Of a stretch of DNA of 64,000 nucleotides, positions 37,601 to 51,068 are shown in pieces (position 1 is the first letter of the stretch; each line of letters begins with the position of its first letter). The notes under the pieces are model-generated. The model saw only the letters and a list, made by a program, of their open reading frames with translations, had not been told where the DNA came from and ran no database searches. The DNA comes from Otis tarda. Lineage: Eukaryota > Chordata > Aves > Otidiformes > Otididae. The position numbers and the translations under genes were made by a program. Where the stretch lies: the NCBI GenBank assembly GCA_026413225.1, contig CM048554.1, positions 55,325,463-55,389,462 of the forward strand. Reading direction: 5' to 3'.

Positions 37601-40600
37601 TGCGTAATTGGTACCTTATTTTAGCAGGGAACGTTTTTTAGAATGGGGTCTATAATTAAGAGCTTAGATTAAATCCACCCTGATTGGGAAGGGAGAAGCA
37701 GAGAAAACAGCTGGGACTGTCTGGTACCATACTGGTCTGGGCTTTCTCCTTTCTAGAGGCCGAGGGAAGAAAACCTTAAGGAAATCAGACATTTCTGTCA
37801 CAGAGTTGCCCTGATTTTGTTAGAGGCAAACAGAAGCTTTTCCTACCCTGAAACAGTGTGAATTCTGATAAGTGCTTATTTTTAAAAGGAGTGATTCATA
37901 GATACTTATTTTTATTTAAAGATGAATTGTTTTCTGGGGGATTTAAATCTCCCTTGACAGTGTTTATAACTTGAAATGCCACAAAGCAGGGCTGTCACAT
38001 AGCAATGGGAGGATAATACTGATGAGAAGAGAAAGAGAAACTGGCTATTCTCGTTCGGCTGTCTGGATGGGAAGGAGCCACAGACAGCAAGCAAACAGAG
38101 CCACGTGAAACGCTGCTAGAAGCAACCTCAAGAGGTCACCTCTGTTGCTAGGCAGGATCGGCTAATACAAGCAAGGAAAGGAAAATTAGCCTCAGAAAAT
38201 AACTTCAGCTTCAATAATTCAGCCTGGTGCTGTCATTAAGGCACAGATTTGATCTTTCGATGCCGATTTTTATTGTGGATGTAGCCTTCCCCCTTTCTTT
38301 TTCTCTCTTAGCTCGGTTCACTTAGAGTGGGGAATGATTCTCAGCCCAAGCTCGTAATCGATGTTGTCTGGAGTCAGCATCTGTGCCAGTGGCTCCCGTT
38401 GTGATCCCACCAGTGGAACTAAACCACCTGGAAAATTTGGGCCAAAAGGCCTTGTGTGGACAGTCCTCCAGGAAGATAGTGCTTTTTAATTAACTGGCAG
38501 AAAATGTCAGTGGGGAATGACTGCCAGTTCCATCTAAGGGGAGCAATCCCAGCTGCAGGCTGTAATTTCTGTACCTGTACAGTGGAAGAATCACACAGTA
38601 TTAGGCCTTTTTTTCATCTCAGAGGAGCTAAAAATATGCTTTTTGAAAAACACAGGGTGATACTGTTTTGGAATGGGAAAGGGAAGAAGCAAAGAAATCT
38701 GAGACCTACATGAAGGGCACACTGACAAATTTGCAAAGTGTTTTCAGTGACAGCGGTCCACAGGGAATATTGAGTGCTGAAAATCATCATCATCTGTCCC
38801 ATAAGTAATTATTTGAGTGGATTAGTCACTACTGGCTTTGGCAGGGCTTTTCATTTGTTTTCCAGTAAAAGGCTGCAATCTCCACTCCTGTCAAACCTGC
38901 TTGTGGCACATTGGTCAAAAAAAAAGGTCCGTGAGGGCAACATGGTGCTTGTCTTCTAGGCAAGGGGGCAGAAGAACTTTGAGTGGCATTTTGGGAGACA
39001 AAAGGAGAGCTGTTCACATTAGCCTTGGATGGCTTGTTTTGGGGCTTTTGTTTTTTTTTTCTGTACAGTGAGAAGCTCCTGGGATTAAGTTAAAATGGGC
39101 AAATCTAAGCTTTCCTGGAAAAAAACCCAAAACATTTCCAGCTTCTTAGGTTATGGAATCCTGATATCAAACAAAGGTGTTTTGCATTGTGCTAGTGAGG
39201 TAGATCCTACATTGCCAGCTCAAACCTTGCTGCTGTGTAGAGCAGGACTGGGGCCTGCCCACCACAAAAACATGAGGCTGACAACTTGAGCCAGGTCAGG
39301 AGCTGCACCAAGGCCCGCTGAGCCATCTCATTAGCTGGGCAGCCTAGGGAGCCGGGCTTGGCAACCTTATCAGTGAAAGTCATCCCAACTCAAGACTCGC
39401 CATCCAGAGGGAAAATAAGTGTCAGCTTGAAGAAACACGATAGCATCAATGTCTGAGGAACAGGGCTTGGAGTCTGAGAGTGTTTGATCATAAATCCTGG
39501 GAAACTCTGAAGAAGTTTTGCACTCAGATATGAATTTGGTGGCTCTCACTCACACTTCTAGCAGATGTTTATCCAAACGCTAACTGCTGTTCGCAAAAGG
39601 ATTAAAGGGTACAAGAGTCACTGAGGTATCTCTTACTGGATTTTAATAATTTCAAAGTGTAATTGCAGTTTGTACCATACAGTGAGCTGCTCTTGGTTAC
39701 TCAGTTATTTTTTCATGCTTCCACTTTTCTGAAGGATGATCTGCAGATCCTCCAAATTCAATGAAATACACTGGCACGTTTAATCAGTGTTGATTCCCTG
39801 AAGAAGTACTGGGAAACAGGATTTAGAGACAAGAGCTGAGCATGCTGCATTTGCCAACCATATGCTGGGATATTTTCTTTCAGATTGAGCTCCAACAGTA
39901 GCTTGTATTTGCAGGCATAGAAATGGAAACAACGCAGATTGGGAGTAAACAGCATTCAAGAATCATGTTGAGATCTAGCATCCTTTATTTCAGAGAGGGA
40001 AGCAAAAGGAAGAAAAAAAGAGAGAATGAGATAAGGGCAGATCACATCAGAGGCTGTGGGGTGGGACACAGTTCTTGCTGGCATCTCTGCAAAGAGGAGT
40101 TCAAAGGCAGGATTTGAAGGAGCATAGTTTGCAGATGTTTATAGGGAAGATGAAATGACGGTGGCTGTAAGAAGGAAACACTCAATGGAACTGGCTGGTT
40201 GCCAAGTCCTACCATAATGTGACTTCTGATGAATAACATAGTCCAGGGTTATGCCAGAGTTTGCATTGCTTCCACGTGCACACAGGAGAGAAATAATGAA
40301 CCAGCTTGCCTTATTCCTTCAGCTGATCACAGGACTGCTCCTGTTTGTTCTGCACTGGTTCCTCACCTCCACTTGGCCCACTGAAACTCGCTCTGTCCAA
40401 GACTGGAAGGCAGCTGTTCTGGGGACAGGGAAAACTATGAAGAATTCAGGCCAAGTACATGTATTAATCACTGCAGGGACCAGGCAGCCAGGGTACTGCT
40501 TACAGGGAGCCAGGAAAGCATCTGTTTCAAAGGATCCTCTTAAAACATGAATTCCTTGGTGTAGTGCAAGTTGTGCAGAAATTTGTAACTCTTATGCCTG

Positions 40601-43600
40601 AGCCTAGTTTTTTTTGAAAGGCAGGCCCATCAATCTACTCCAACATATGCTCCCTGCCTACCTTGACTGCCTCTCTCTTCCATCATCTACCACCCACAGA
40701 TATTTTTTCCTGTCCCACTGAGTCCACTTCACCTTACAAGCTGCTGTGAACCTAGGAACTCTCTCTACCAACAGCCCTTGTCTTACTGACCAACCTGCTT
40801 GGCTCCAAAGGTCGGATGCTGTTGGTGAATCTGCATTGTTTAGGGACTGGTAAGAGCTAACACTCAGAGGGAAGCCCAAGCTGTTTTGGGTCAATGAGAT
40901 ATTCATTTAGATTCCTCTCTTTATGACATTTTTCAGGGATATTATGATGAATGTTTATTGCATAATTATCATATGACATGCATTATCAATATTTATCATT
41001 GAGAAAAGTTTGTGGTGCTCGTTACATGTGTGCAGCACTTGGCTACAATATAATCCACAGTTATATTCCAGCTACAACCGCGTTATCTTCTCTCAGAGAC
41101 GATCCCTCTGTGTAGTGGAGAAGCAGAGTGGCTATGATCTTCAGGGCTGGAGTCAGACTCAGTAAGGATGGTGCAGAAGGAGGAGAGGGAGAGGTCACTC
41201 ACATGACAAGATATGCCGTGTAGCAGAGTTCTGGACAATGCAACCAGAATTCGTGGAGAGCACTTCAGTTGCCATAGCTAGCAGTGGCGGGTATGGCAAT
41301 ATTTCATAGGGTTTTCATGGCTTTGAGCCAAAAGCAACATGAGGCTGTAGCAAGCAATTGCTTTGCACATGTGAGTCCAGATTTTCTGTTCTAAACCAAG
41401 AAGGACAGTGTAGCCTGGTTTTCTAAGGAAACGAAGCTTACGCTCTCACGCTGTTTGTCCATCTGTTTCCCCTTTGGTTGTTCCCCAGCAAATCTGGAAT
41501 CCATTGGCCAAGGTCAGCCAGATTTGACAGTGGGACAGTAGGTGCTTTCCTCTGCAGAGAGCCAGGTGTCCTGATGCAGGGGAACGCAGGGATAACCCAG
41601 CTTTTTAATTGAGAAAGGCAGCAGCCAACTGGACATGAGCACCGGCTGGCCTGTCAGCCCATGCTTGGCTCTGGGTCCACCACAGCTTGTGCCCAGCCAC
41701 GGAGGCTGCGTAAGACCTCAGCTACGAGTGGGTACTAACTGTGCCTGGTAGGGAGAGTTTCCTTCCTAACCATTGCACTAATCAGCTTAACCCTGCAAGA
41801 TGACATCTGATAAGCTTGCTCTCTCGAAGAACATCTCTCACAGCTATTTTGTGTTTGGTTGATTAAAAGTATCCTGATAAGAGATGATACATTTTTAAAA
41901 CTCTCCTTTTCTCAAAAATCTGTATTTTGACCTGACAGTATTTTGAAGAAACCCTTTGAGGGATGTATTTTTGCAAAGCAATCACAATTATTATTATAAA
42001 CACATACCCCTATTAGTCCCTCTCTGACCTCACTCCATCAGATAAGCAGCCTTAGCCTTCAGATGTCTGTAGCAATTACTTTCTATCTGTCCATAGCAGT
42101 GACTGCGATAAAGTGGTGTTTTCTGCAAATACAGTTTAGTCTTTAGCCTTTAGGAAGTTCCTGCTTACTCTTGTGTTAACCTCAGATATGAGCAGGTGAC
42201 CAAAGACAGGCAGACTGCAGCTTGCCTGCGCTAGTGAGCTATAAATAAAGAGGAGCCTGCAGCTACAGCTGCCTGTGCTCTGCTGCAGGTAAATATTTGT
42301 CTGTGTAAGTTCAGCGAGGGCGGCTTGCATTCAAATGGCTGACCACAAGTCCCCACAGCAGACTGCAATAAAAATGCTTTGGTTGCATCAGCTGCCACAG
42401 GGCATTAAGACCCCCGTGGAAAAAAAAAAAAGTCTCATTTTCTCAATGATATGTTGTTGACATAGAAAGTTAGTATTTGATACCAGAGAATTAGACAATG
42501 AAGGGTCAGAAGCCAGCTCAGGACATCACCATCTTCCACCTCCTAGGCTGAGGCAGGACCAAATACTTCTATATCATCCTAAGCATATTTTAAATATCTC
42601 AAATGGCAAATATTCCACTGTCTTCTTAGGCACACCTATTATTTGCGATACATTTTCTTTCTAATGGGTGTTCCGTTCTCATTCTCTGATCTGCATCCTA
42701 CCTGAAGTGCATCCAGCCTCTGACTTTGACTACAGCTGGCCAGGTTCTCAGAAGCTGCTCTCGTGTGTCCCAGTGACTTTCCTGGGTTGTAAATCTGATA
42801 GCCTCAATGGTTTTGAATATCCTAATTCCCTAATACATTCAGGATGGGGATCTCTCCTGATTCTAGTCTTTTACAGATTTCTGACATGCTAATGAAAATC
42901 TAAGGAGCAGACACAGGTTAAGGGAACTCCAATTCCAGATCCCTTGCAACACCTCTGGGTTTTTGCACAGCCACAGCAGGTTGACTGATCTACCCTCTTC
43001 ATCCCTGCATATCTCTGCTTCTTTCTGTTCTTGTAAGTAGTAATGAAAACAAGTGCAGAGAGGGTATGCATATAATAGCAGTTGGATGTCTAATAGCAGC
43101 TTATTCTCCTAAACCCTCCCCAAGCATCTGGGTTTTTTTGCCACTGTTTGGGACAGGATAATAGGGTGAATGGTTTGACACAACACAGCAATGCTTATGG
43201 CCGTTTGTAAGGCAAAATCTTCATAGTTTGGGTAGAAACATCCCAGCCTATCTAAGAGGCTACTTCAAAAGAACAGTCTGTTGGGGCCTATTGAACAGAC
43301 AGAGTGTGGGTCACTTGGGCAGGATGCCATGCAAAGGCAGAGAGGGGAGACAGCAAAGCACTGAGCACCATCACCATCCCCTGTCACTGCTTTGCAAATT
43401 CGTCTGTCAGCAGCACCAAAACCAAATTTCTTACCTTTGCTTCTAAGGCCTTTTGTGACCTCTCTTCATGCAATCCAGATGCCTCCATTTAACAAAGGAT
43501 CAGTCTTGTTGACTTGATGTTCTTTCCACTCCGCACCATACAGCAAAGGAGCTCCTCCATTTAAACACCATAGCATCACCTTCAAGGTCATCCTATAAAT

Positions 43601-45042
43601 TCCTTCCTAAAATTCTTCTGTCATAAGCTTTGTGGAAAACTCAGTGAGAATTAGACCAGTGGCATGTGCTAAACACGCTGCCAAGCATGTAACTCAGCTC
43701 TGACCCACTACTTTGAGCATGGCTGACCTGTGAGGTAGCATCTCTGTTGTCTTATATCTCACATTGGGCTGACTTGCTGACCCATGGGCCACCTTTCTCT
43801 TCTAAATTTGTAAAATGGGTACCTCAGTACAAAACTGGGACTCTGAGCTGAGATGCAGATAATAAGCAAATTGGCTGAAGCAAAATGGAGAATGAGTATC
43901 AGTCCTTTTCATGTCAAAAAGCTCTTGAAGCTCTGTTAATATAATTTCAGTATTATCCTTTATGAAACAATCCTGCTTAACCAAGATGACCCACCAGACT
44001 TTTCCCATTTGTAATTTTAATGTGGTTTTATAAAATGGATACATTTGGCATGTCATCTGGAAACATTAACCAGAGAGGTTAAAGGGGTGAGGCTGTTGGG
44101 TTTAAAGCATCCATTTAGTGGATAGATAAATGAATTGACTAAGTGTTAGCACATTTGTCATAGGGCTATTATACCTGAATTTTTTTTCTGGGCTGGTTAT
44201 AAGCTATTGGTTAATGGTGTAGAATTAGATTTTTACAGAACTCTGTGCAGATAATTTTCTTGGAAAACATTTTGAAGAGCCTGCCTGTCCAGAATATGAG
44301 ATGTGATGTTCCACTGCTGTCTGATTGATTGCTCCTCAGACAGCAGGACTGCAGCTGCAAGTGGTAGCCTGTGGCTCCTCCATTAAAGTTTCTGTGCTGG
44401 CACAAGGAGAGCTGTAATAAAGAGAAATGACACATTAATGCAGAAGCAGGCTCAAGGCCCTCAGATCTGAGCATCATGGGACATTAAGGAAATTTGATCT
44501 AGAGAAGGGCTACTTGGCCTGGGGAACCTCAGGTCCAAAATTATCATGTCTTCAAATTTTGGGTGCACATTTTAACTTGATCTCATCTGTCCTCATGAGA
44601 TGAATCCAAATAAAGAATAGTACCAAGGAAACTTCCGCACAGCAGGATCTCAGAGAAATGTAGAGGCATCTCAATATAAATACTAGGTAATATAAAACCT
44701 GGCTGGATGAAACACTTGCCATCAAATATGCCAACAGCTATCCTGCAACAGTCAGGGCAGAAGCGGGGAGAGATTATTCCTTTTCAGTGTATTTGCTCAT
44801 AAATATTTTCCTCTGAAAAGCTCCCCGCTTTTCCCGTATTCTAACATCTCATTCAGTCAGGTTGAGGAAGGTATATCAGAAAAGCTCTGGGATGTTCCAG
44901 GGTTATGAAGTATTTAATCTCCAGGACACCGTTATCTGAAGTCAGTTGTGACATTTCAGACAGAAGTAGGTACCATCCTAACAGACAGTAAAGGGAACAT
45001 ATGATATCTTCTAGTTGCTAATTGCTGTGAGTCCACAAAATG
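34661..45042. other. Non-coding, gene-poor sequence
   Basis: No supported gene, RNA gene or clear transposon. A possible tRNA-SINE B-box relic (GGGTTCAAATCTGATC) lies at about 34858-34873. Simple runs include T at about 35189-35199, CACACACACA at about 35421 and A at about 42421-42431. CTATAAATAAAG at about 42239 followed by CTGCAG|GTAAAT at about 42290 could be a small promoter plus first exon, but only by pattern. Confidence 0.4.
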
Positions 45043-45675
45043 GACACTGTCCCACACAACGTCTTTGTCTGTAAGCTGGAGAGACATGGATTTGATGGAT
45101 CATCCAACGGATAAGGAATTGGCTGGATGGTCACACTCAAAGAGTTGGGGTCAACAGCTCGATGTCCAAGTGGAGACCAGTGACAAGTGGCATTCCTCAG
45201 GGGTCTCTATTGGGACTGGCCCTGTTTAACATCTTCATAGGTGACACAGACAGTGGGATTGAGTGCACTCTCAGCAAGTTCACCAAGGATAGTAAGCTGT
45301 GTGGTGCAGTTGACACGCTGGAGGGAAGGGATGCCATCCAGAGGGACCTTGACAGGCAGGAGAGATGGGCCCGTGCAAACCTCATGAATTTCAACCAGGC
45401 CAAGTGCAAGCTCCTGCACATGGGTTGGGGCAATCCCAAGCACAAATACAGGCTGGGTAGAGAGGGGATTGGAACTTTTTAGCAGGCCCTGTTGTGATAG
45501 GACGAGGGGTAATAGTTTTAAAATAAAGGGAGGTAGATTCAGACTGGACATTAGGAAAACATTTTTTACAATGAGGGTGGTGGAACACTGGAACAGGTTG
45601 CCCAGAGAGGTGGTAGATGCCCTATCCCTGGAAACATTCAAGGCCAGGCTGGACAAGGCTCTGAGCAACAGATCT
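45043..45675 (+). mobile_element. CR1 LINE fragment, truncated at both ends, internal deletion
   Basis: The copy begins in the RT domain at GACACTGTCCCAC (compare the copy at 1-2515 near position 690). It continues through TSGIPQGS and the active-site region, where the usual DD after SKF is changed to KD. It then jumps at about 45477 from the ORF2 C-terminal part ([12 protein letters not shown]) straight into the 3'UTR-proximal AGGCCCTGTTGTGATAGGAC. Compared with the 8666 copy, the intervening roughly 400-500 bases are missing. It ends at about 45675 without the (ATTCTATG)n tail. Confidence 0.9.
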
Positions 45676-46504
45676 TCATATCATCCTGTTTTGCTCTTTT
45701 TCCCTTGCTTGTTATACTTTCCTCAACAGAGTCTCACAGTGCTCTCTGTGTCTGGGAGGAGCTCCTGCAGCACATCCCTGTATCTCACTTGCTATTCTCT
45801 GTTGAAATCCTTCTCAGGAAGCCCAAATGCTTAAACAAAAGTTGGCAGCGTGTAGGCCAACTCTCATGTTTGCTTGTGTGCTAGCTCCTGCTTTTAGCCC
45901 CCAGCCAGCCTGTGCTCACGTTTTTTCTCTGTCTTGAAGACTCTTTGAGAGCATGTTGGCCATTTTGCTCTGAGTCTGTGTCTCAGCTAGCATGAGAGGG
46001 TTGGGTACTCCGATTGGTACCCCTGTATTTTATGAACATAATGTTAATATTGTGAATAGCGGGCTGCTGTAGGACCACAGCTTGACCAGTTCATTCATGC
46101 TGAATTGGAAGTGGGCCCAAAATAGCCTGTGAATGCCTGACCAGGGGAGGCTGAGATGACAGGCACCCAGCTTCCTAGCAGGGGCTCAGTTATTTCACAC
46201 ACAGCTACTGTTGGAGGTCAGGGCCTATTTACTGGAACATGATGTGACTGCATCACTTCTGTTAAAATACAAAGAACAGTGTCATCCCAGTGACACTGAG
46301 AATGGTCCTTTTAATGAGGTACATAAATAATAGACTGTCTCACTGGAAACCTGTAACAATGTGAGTACAAAACAGGGGAAAATAAGGAGGTGCCCTCAAC
46401 TATCGTGTTAGATATATTATCTCTCTCCAGATTTTGTCTCAGAAAGCCCCCACCACTTTCTGGGGGTCCTGCAAAATGCAAGTGTTCACTTTTCAAACTG
46501 TTAC
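45676..46504. other. Non-coding sequence between CR1 fragments
   Basis: No gene or recognisable repeat seen. Confidence 0.5.
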
Positions 46505-46925
46505 TCATAGAATCATGGAAATGTTGGCTGGAAGTCCCCTCTGCAGGTCTCCTGGTGAAAATGTCTTCCCTAAAGTCCAACCTGGGCCTCCCAAACAGCA
46601 AACTGTGGCCACCACCTCTTGTATTGTCTGCTCCTGCTGAGAAGTATCTGCCATCTTTGTATCTCTCTAGTAGGGGTTGTAGGCCACCACTAGCTCACCT
46701 CTCAGACACCTCTTTGCAGCCTAAGCAAGCCCAGCTCCCTCCACCTCTCCATGAGGGTACATCCTGTGGGCCCCTGAACACACCAGCAGCCCCCACTGGG
46801 CCCTGCCAGTTCCTCCACATCCCACTTGATTCAGGAAAGGGAGCTGAGGGCAGACACAGCAATCCAGGTGTGGCCCCACCACCACCAAGAGATCCAGAAT
46901 AAATAACTTCTCTCAACCCTGGCTG
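46505..46925 (-). mobile_element. Older CR1 LINE fragment, reverse orientation
   Basis: The left end, TCATAGAATCATGG, is the reversed CR1 terminus. It is followed by TTGGCTGGAAGTCCCCTCTGCAGGT (like 'ttggaagggacctctggaggt'), then TGCTGAGAAGTATCTGCC, AGCAAGCCCAGCTCCCT and CCAGGTGTGGCCCCACCA, in the order of a reversed CR1 3' region. Divergence is much higher than in the other CR1 copies. The 170-codon open frame on the plus strand is antisense to it and has no independent support. Confidence 0.65.
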
Positions 46926-46984
46926 CCTTCCTCCTACCCAGCAGCTTACAAGACTTCTGAGTAAGGAGGTGCTGTTAAAAGGCC

Positions 46985-47225
46985 CTCATGGATTCTTTTC
47001 CTCCATGAAGTTGTCCAATTGGTGTATTCACAATCTCCTCCAGCAAGGAATTTCACAGATTTCTTGCACAATATGTGAAGAACCACTTACTTCTGCTTGT
47101 GGAGAGCTTGCTAGTTGCTAGTTTCATTTCTTGTTCTCTTACAAGAAAGCACAATGAACCATTGTATAGGATTTATCACCCCCCTGCCCTTGATGATTTT
47201 ATAGATCTCTACAGAAGTGATAACA
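46985..47225 (-). mobile_element. Ancient CR1/L3-like LINE fragment, reverse orientation
   Basis: CTCCATGAAGTTGTCCAATT, then GGAATTTCACAGATTTCTTGC, TATGTGAAGAACCACTTACTT and finally CTTGATGATTTTATAGATCTC occur in the order of reversed amniote CR1/L3-type 3' ends ('tccatgaatttgtc...gagttccacag...gtgaagaaatacttcc...catgattttatagacctc'). The match is from memory of the general pattern and is strongly decayed. Confidence 0.55.
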
Positions 47226-50200
47226 AAAGAGAGGACAAAAATATGCGAGTAAGACAAATGCTATATTCTGCTTTTCTGTCTCTTTGTTCCCTGCAGCATG
47301 TGACTCCTCATGCTTCATTTCAGTGTCAGCTTTAGAGGCTCTATCCTGTCTTCTGTTTCCTTCTCCTTCATCTTTATGACACTCTACCAATAAACAGCAA
47401 CTAGGAGTAACTGAGGCTATAAGCGACAATTTTCCTGCTCATTTACCTGTGTTGTTCTGGCAATTGCTTAATGGTAAACATATGATTTACTGACACACTT
47501 TAGACAGCAATGTTCACAAGTTTAATTCCTTGCCTTTGAAAGACACGCTAATACAATTTTCCTCTGCATTCCTCCAGGCCACAGACTCAAGAACAGCCAC
47601 AGGCAGAGGTGCTATCAGGACCCCCAGCTGGATTATCATCTGAATTTCATTAGGATTATGAATAGTGCCGCTGATGAAGTTGACTGGTGAAAAAAAGCAA
47701 CTTAATCTGTTAAAGAGCTGCAAAAGAGAGCTGTAATTCTCTCTGAAAGATTGCTTTGGCTTCTTGCTCTGCTACTCTGGTGTTCATGTTTATGAGGACA
47801 GTCAGTATGCATCCTCAAGCAACAATTTTAGTGTCTGGTCGACACATGCTGTTTACATGATTTAGAAGTCCCTGATCTTGGAGGCAGTTTACATTCAGCA
47901 AAGAACAGGGCCTGAAGGGAAGGAGATAACCTGCAGGTTAGGAACAACCAGCTGAACCCTACAAAAGCTCACCCCAATCTCAAGAGGAGCTTAGCTACAG
48001 CAAGGGATTCAGGCTGGGCCTGAGGGAGTGGTACACTTCTAAAGCCAGCTATCTGAATCTGACACTGGCAGAAAGCCTCTGAGTCCTCAGAATCTTCCGT
48101 TCATTCAAGACCTACTAGAAAATAAGCTGGTCATCTCCATGTGGGTGGGAAAATTGATGTGGAGTATAGCTGGTGATGTCCTGCTAATACAGAAATAAGG
48201 GGTTCCCACTCTTCACTGTTGACTCAGTTACCCTGAGTCTGTCGCTAATGGAGGAGTGCGTTTGTCCTGTGAGCAAGAGATGATGATGCAGAAAGGACAA
48301 GCAACCTCTGTACCGGAAGTGGAATTATCATGGGGCTGACAGTTACCCTTGCCAGGGACTTCTCCCATGCCTATTAGCCTATACAAAGCAAACTAAACTG
48401 CGTATTCAGGGGCCATTAGGTTGAAGGTGAGCTCTATTTAACACAGGCATGCTAATAGGGAGGCAGTCTTCACTGTGAGATTTGTTATGCTGCAGAGCCA
48501 TCTCGTATGGAGGAAAGTCTGCGTGCAGAGCTGGACACAACCCTGCAACAGGGAAGAGGCTGGAGGAGACACGAGGCAGCAGCTAGAATTGCTTGAGATG
48601 ATCTTTTGGACTGATTGAATGCAAGCTGCTGTTGGGGTGATGCTTGCTTGGCGTATGGTTTCGAAAACCGAGTTGCTTGTGCAATAGATGGTAATTCATC
48701 AGCGGAGCTGGATGGTGACTTCTCTTCCCTAATACCTTGGTGGAGTCTCTCCTAAAATTATTGAATGGCACCACCTTGTGGGTGCTTGGAGGCGATGAGA
48801 CTTTTCCATCTTTTTGTCCATGTATTGAGTCTACCGGGATATATTTGAATAGTGAGGCATGCAAAGGTTGATTCATTCTCACGCTGCATGTCAAAGACTA
48901 GGCAGTCATCAAGAACTGGTTTTCTGCTTGTTTTCTGCCAGCTGACAGAAACAGATTTTAGCACTTAGTCATTGATTTTCATGGCTTAACTGATTTTGCC
49001 TTTGCTAGGGATCTTATTGGAAAACTGTAAACAGATTAAATAATTAAAACTTTTCAATTATAGAAGAAATACAGAGGAAAAACACTGAAATATACATTAA
49101 AGGTAATCTGTTCTGTACACAAAGTTTTTCCCCTTTCTAAGATGTTTAATTGATGTGTCGGCCAGTCCGTGCATCACAAAATCCACTAAACTCATGAAAG
49201 TAAGATGTAATAGGAGAATTTACCATGTGTACTATTGTGTTTGCCTTTAGGGATTACCCTGGCAATGACAGCACATTTCCTTAACTGCAGAGTTTCTGGG
49301 AAACATCAGACATATGTTCATGAATAGAACAACAGCCCATGTATGATGAGTCCAAGACTTTCCAGAAAGCATTGGCTGCCTAGTTTGTATGTTACACAGC
49401 AGTAAGTTGCATATTATCATGGATGTACAGGAACCCAGGATGCAAAATATCCACTGAGAGAGTCAGTGTGACTGAACATGTATTGAGTATAATTTTTTTT
49501 TTGTTCAAGTGGGATTATCACATATCTATAAATCCTAGACAACATAGCAGCTCCTTGAATTCTACCCAGATAAGATTTTGCAGAAGGAAATAGATGATGT
49601 CCTGAAAAAAAAAAAAGACTTACTGTAGTAATCAAGAAAATGGAACAGAATCTTAAGCAGAATGTAGGCAGGTGCAGAAAAATTCATCCACTTCTGTTCC
49701 CCCTGGTGTGAAACACAGTAAAAACATAAATAAACACAAATAGTTAAACTACCAATTAAATTTTTCAAGCCTGCTTCTCAAACTCAGTTTCAGTTTTGGA
49801 AAGAGCGTTTTGCTTTTACAGTGTTGCCCACTCAGCTGTGTGCCCACCCGGGGTTTTTCTAGGTATAGTTACCTGGCCAGGTTGTGCTGGGTGCAAGGTT
49901 GTGCCAGAGACATCCTGAAAACCCATGGGCAGAATAAAGTGATCAAAGCCATGTGGTCCATGAAATGAAGAGGGTGTCAGAAAAAAAGGGGTGAGGAAAA
50001 CTTGGTAGGGCATTAGAGAGATTTCTGAGAGTGGGCATCAGGATAGGAGTGAGAAGGCACAAGGCCAGTCAAAGCAAGGCTCTGGGCTCTGGTCATCTTC
50101 CTGTCCCTCACTGTCTCCCATATATCTGCCTGCTGGTTCTGCCCCTCAAGCCTGAGACACCTTCAGGCTGGGAGCAGCTTACTGCAGGTTACCAATAACC

Positions 50201-50239
50201 TCAGCTATCCACCAGGATCACACCATCGTAGGTGTCGTA
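47226..50239. other. Non-coding sequence with no recognised feature
   Basis: AT-rich unique-looking sequence. No gene, RNA gene or clear repeat. T-runs occur at about 49494-49502 and an A-run at about 49604-49615. Confidence 0.45.
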
Positions 50240-50330
50240 TGAGCACAGAATAATAGACAGTCCTGTCCTCAGAGAGCCTACGACATGACGATTCTATGAT
50301 TCTACGATTCTATGACGATAGACCAAGCTG
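50240..50330. repeat. Old repeat fragment with ATTCTATG-type units
   Basis: AGAATAATAGACAGTCCTGTCCTCAGAGAGCC at the left resembles a widespread amniote repeat ('gacagtccctgccccaaagagc'). It is followed by GATTCTATGATTCTACGATTCTATG, the tail unit of CR1 elements. No coding content remains. Confidence 0.45.
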
Positions 50331-51068
50331 TACAGAGAAGGAAGAGTTATGAAAAGAGTTGGGTGGCGTGTGAGGCAGTAATATCAGCACATCAGCAGTC
50401 GAACCTCTCTTGAGTGCTTTTTCCAGACATGAGAGCAAAAGCGAGTTTAACGCAGGGATCTGGAAGGGAAAAATAGCCAGTCTTAGAGACATTGATGGGA
50501 ATTTCCACTTCACTGTCCCAGACATGCCTATGTGGGAGAAAATATGAAGATGCTCAATTGGAAATTCAGAAAATTGATGACAGCAGTGACCTCCCTGGAT
50601 CAATCAGAGATAGATATCAATATCCAGCTGCTGAATGGCAGTGATGGGAAGGATGGGGATTTACAGGCTGAGGAGATGAGCAGTGGATGTTTGCAACCTC
50701 CACGAAAAGGAGTGAGGGAGCCCCTCTAGTGGGAGAATCCAAGAAAGGCAATCACAGGCATCAGCTGGGAAAATGATCCCTGCAGCAGCATTCAGGATGG
50801 TCACAAACATGAATCAAGATTGTCCCAAGAAATGGTCGGTGTAGCGTAATTTATATTATGTAAGGCAAAAACTGGAGAAAAAAAATACAACAGTTATTGC
50901 CAAACTGATCACAAGAAAAGTCTTTCCTGACTTGGTATCTGTCAATGGAGTCAAGCCTGAGCATGTGAGCAGAACACACCAGTCATGCACACAAGAGACT
51001 TTAAATCGGGTAGAAGCAGCGGCACATTTCACACTCTTTTAGCCCAGACTCCAGAACTTGGTGTTCTT
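50331..51068. other. Non-coding sequence with no recognised feature
   Basis: No gene or clear repeat. The last part (about 50985-51068) borders the 49-bp segment shared with the LTR and has at best weak similarity to the reversed LTR flank. Confidence 0.4.

Noticed and set aside
45207-45668. 153-codon minus-strand open frame
   Set aside because: Antisense shadow of the CR1 fragment at 45043-45675.
46390-46902. 170-codon open frame on the plus strand
   Set aside because: It mostly lies antisense to an old CR1 fragment and has no recognisable domain.
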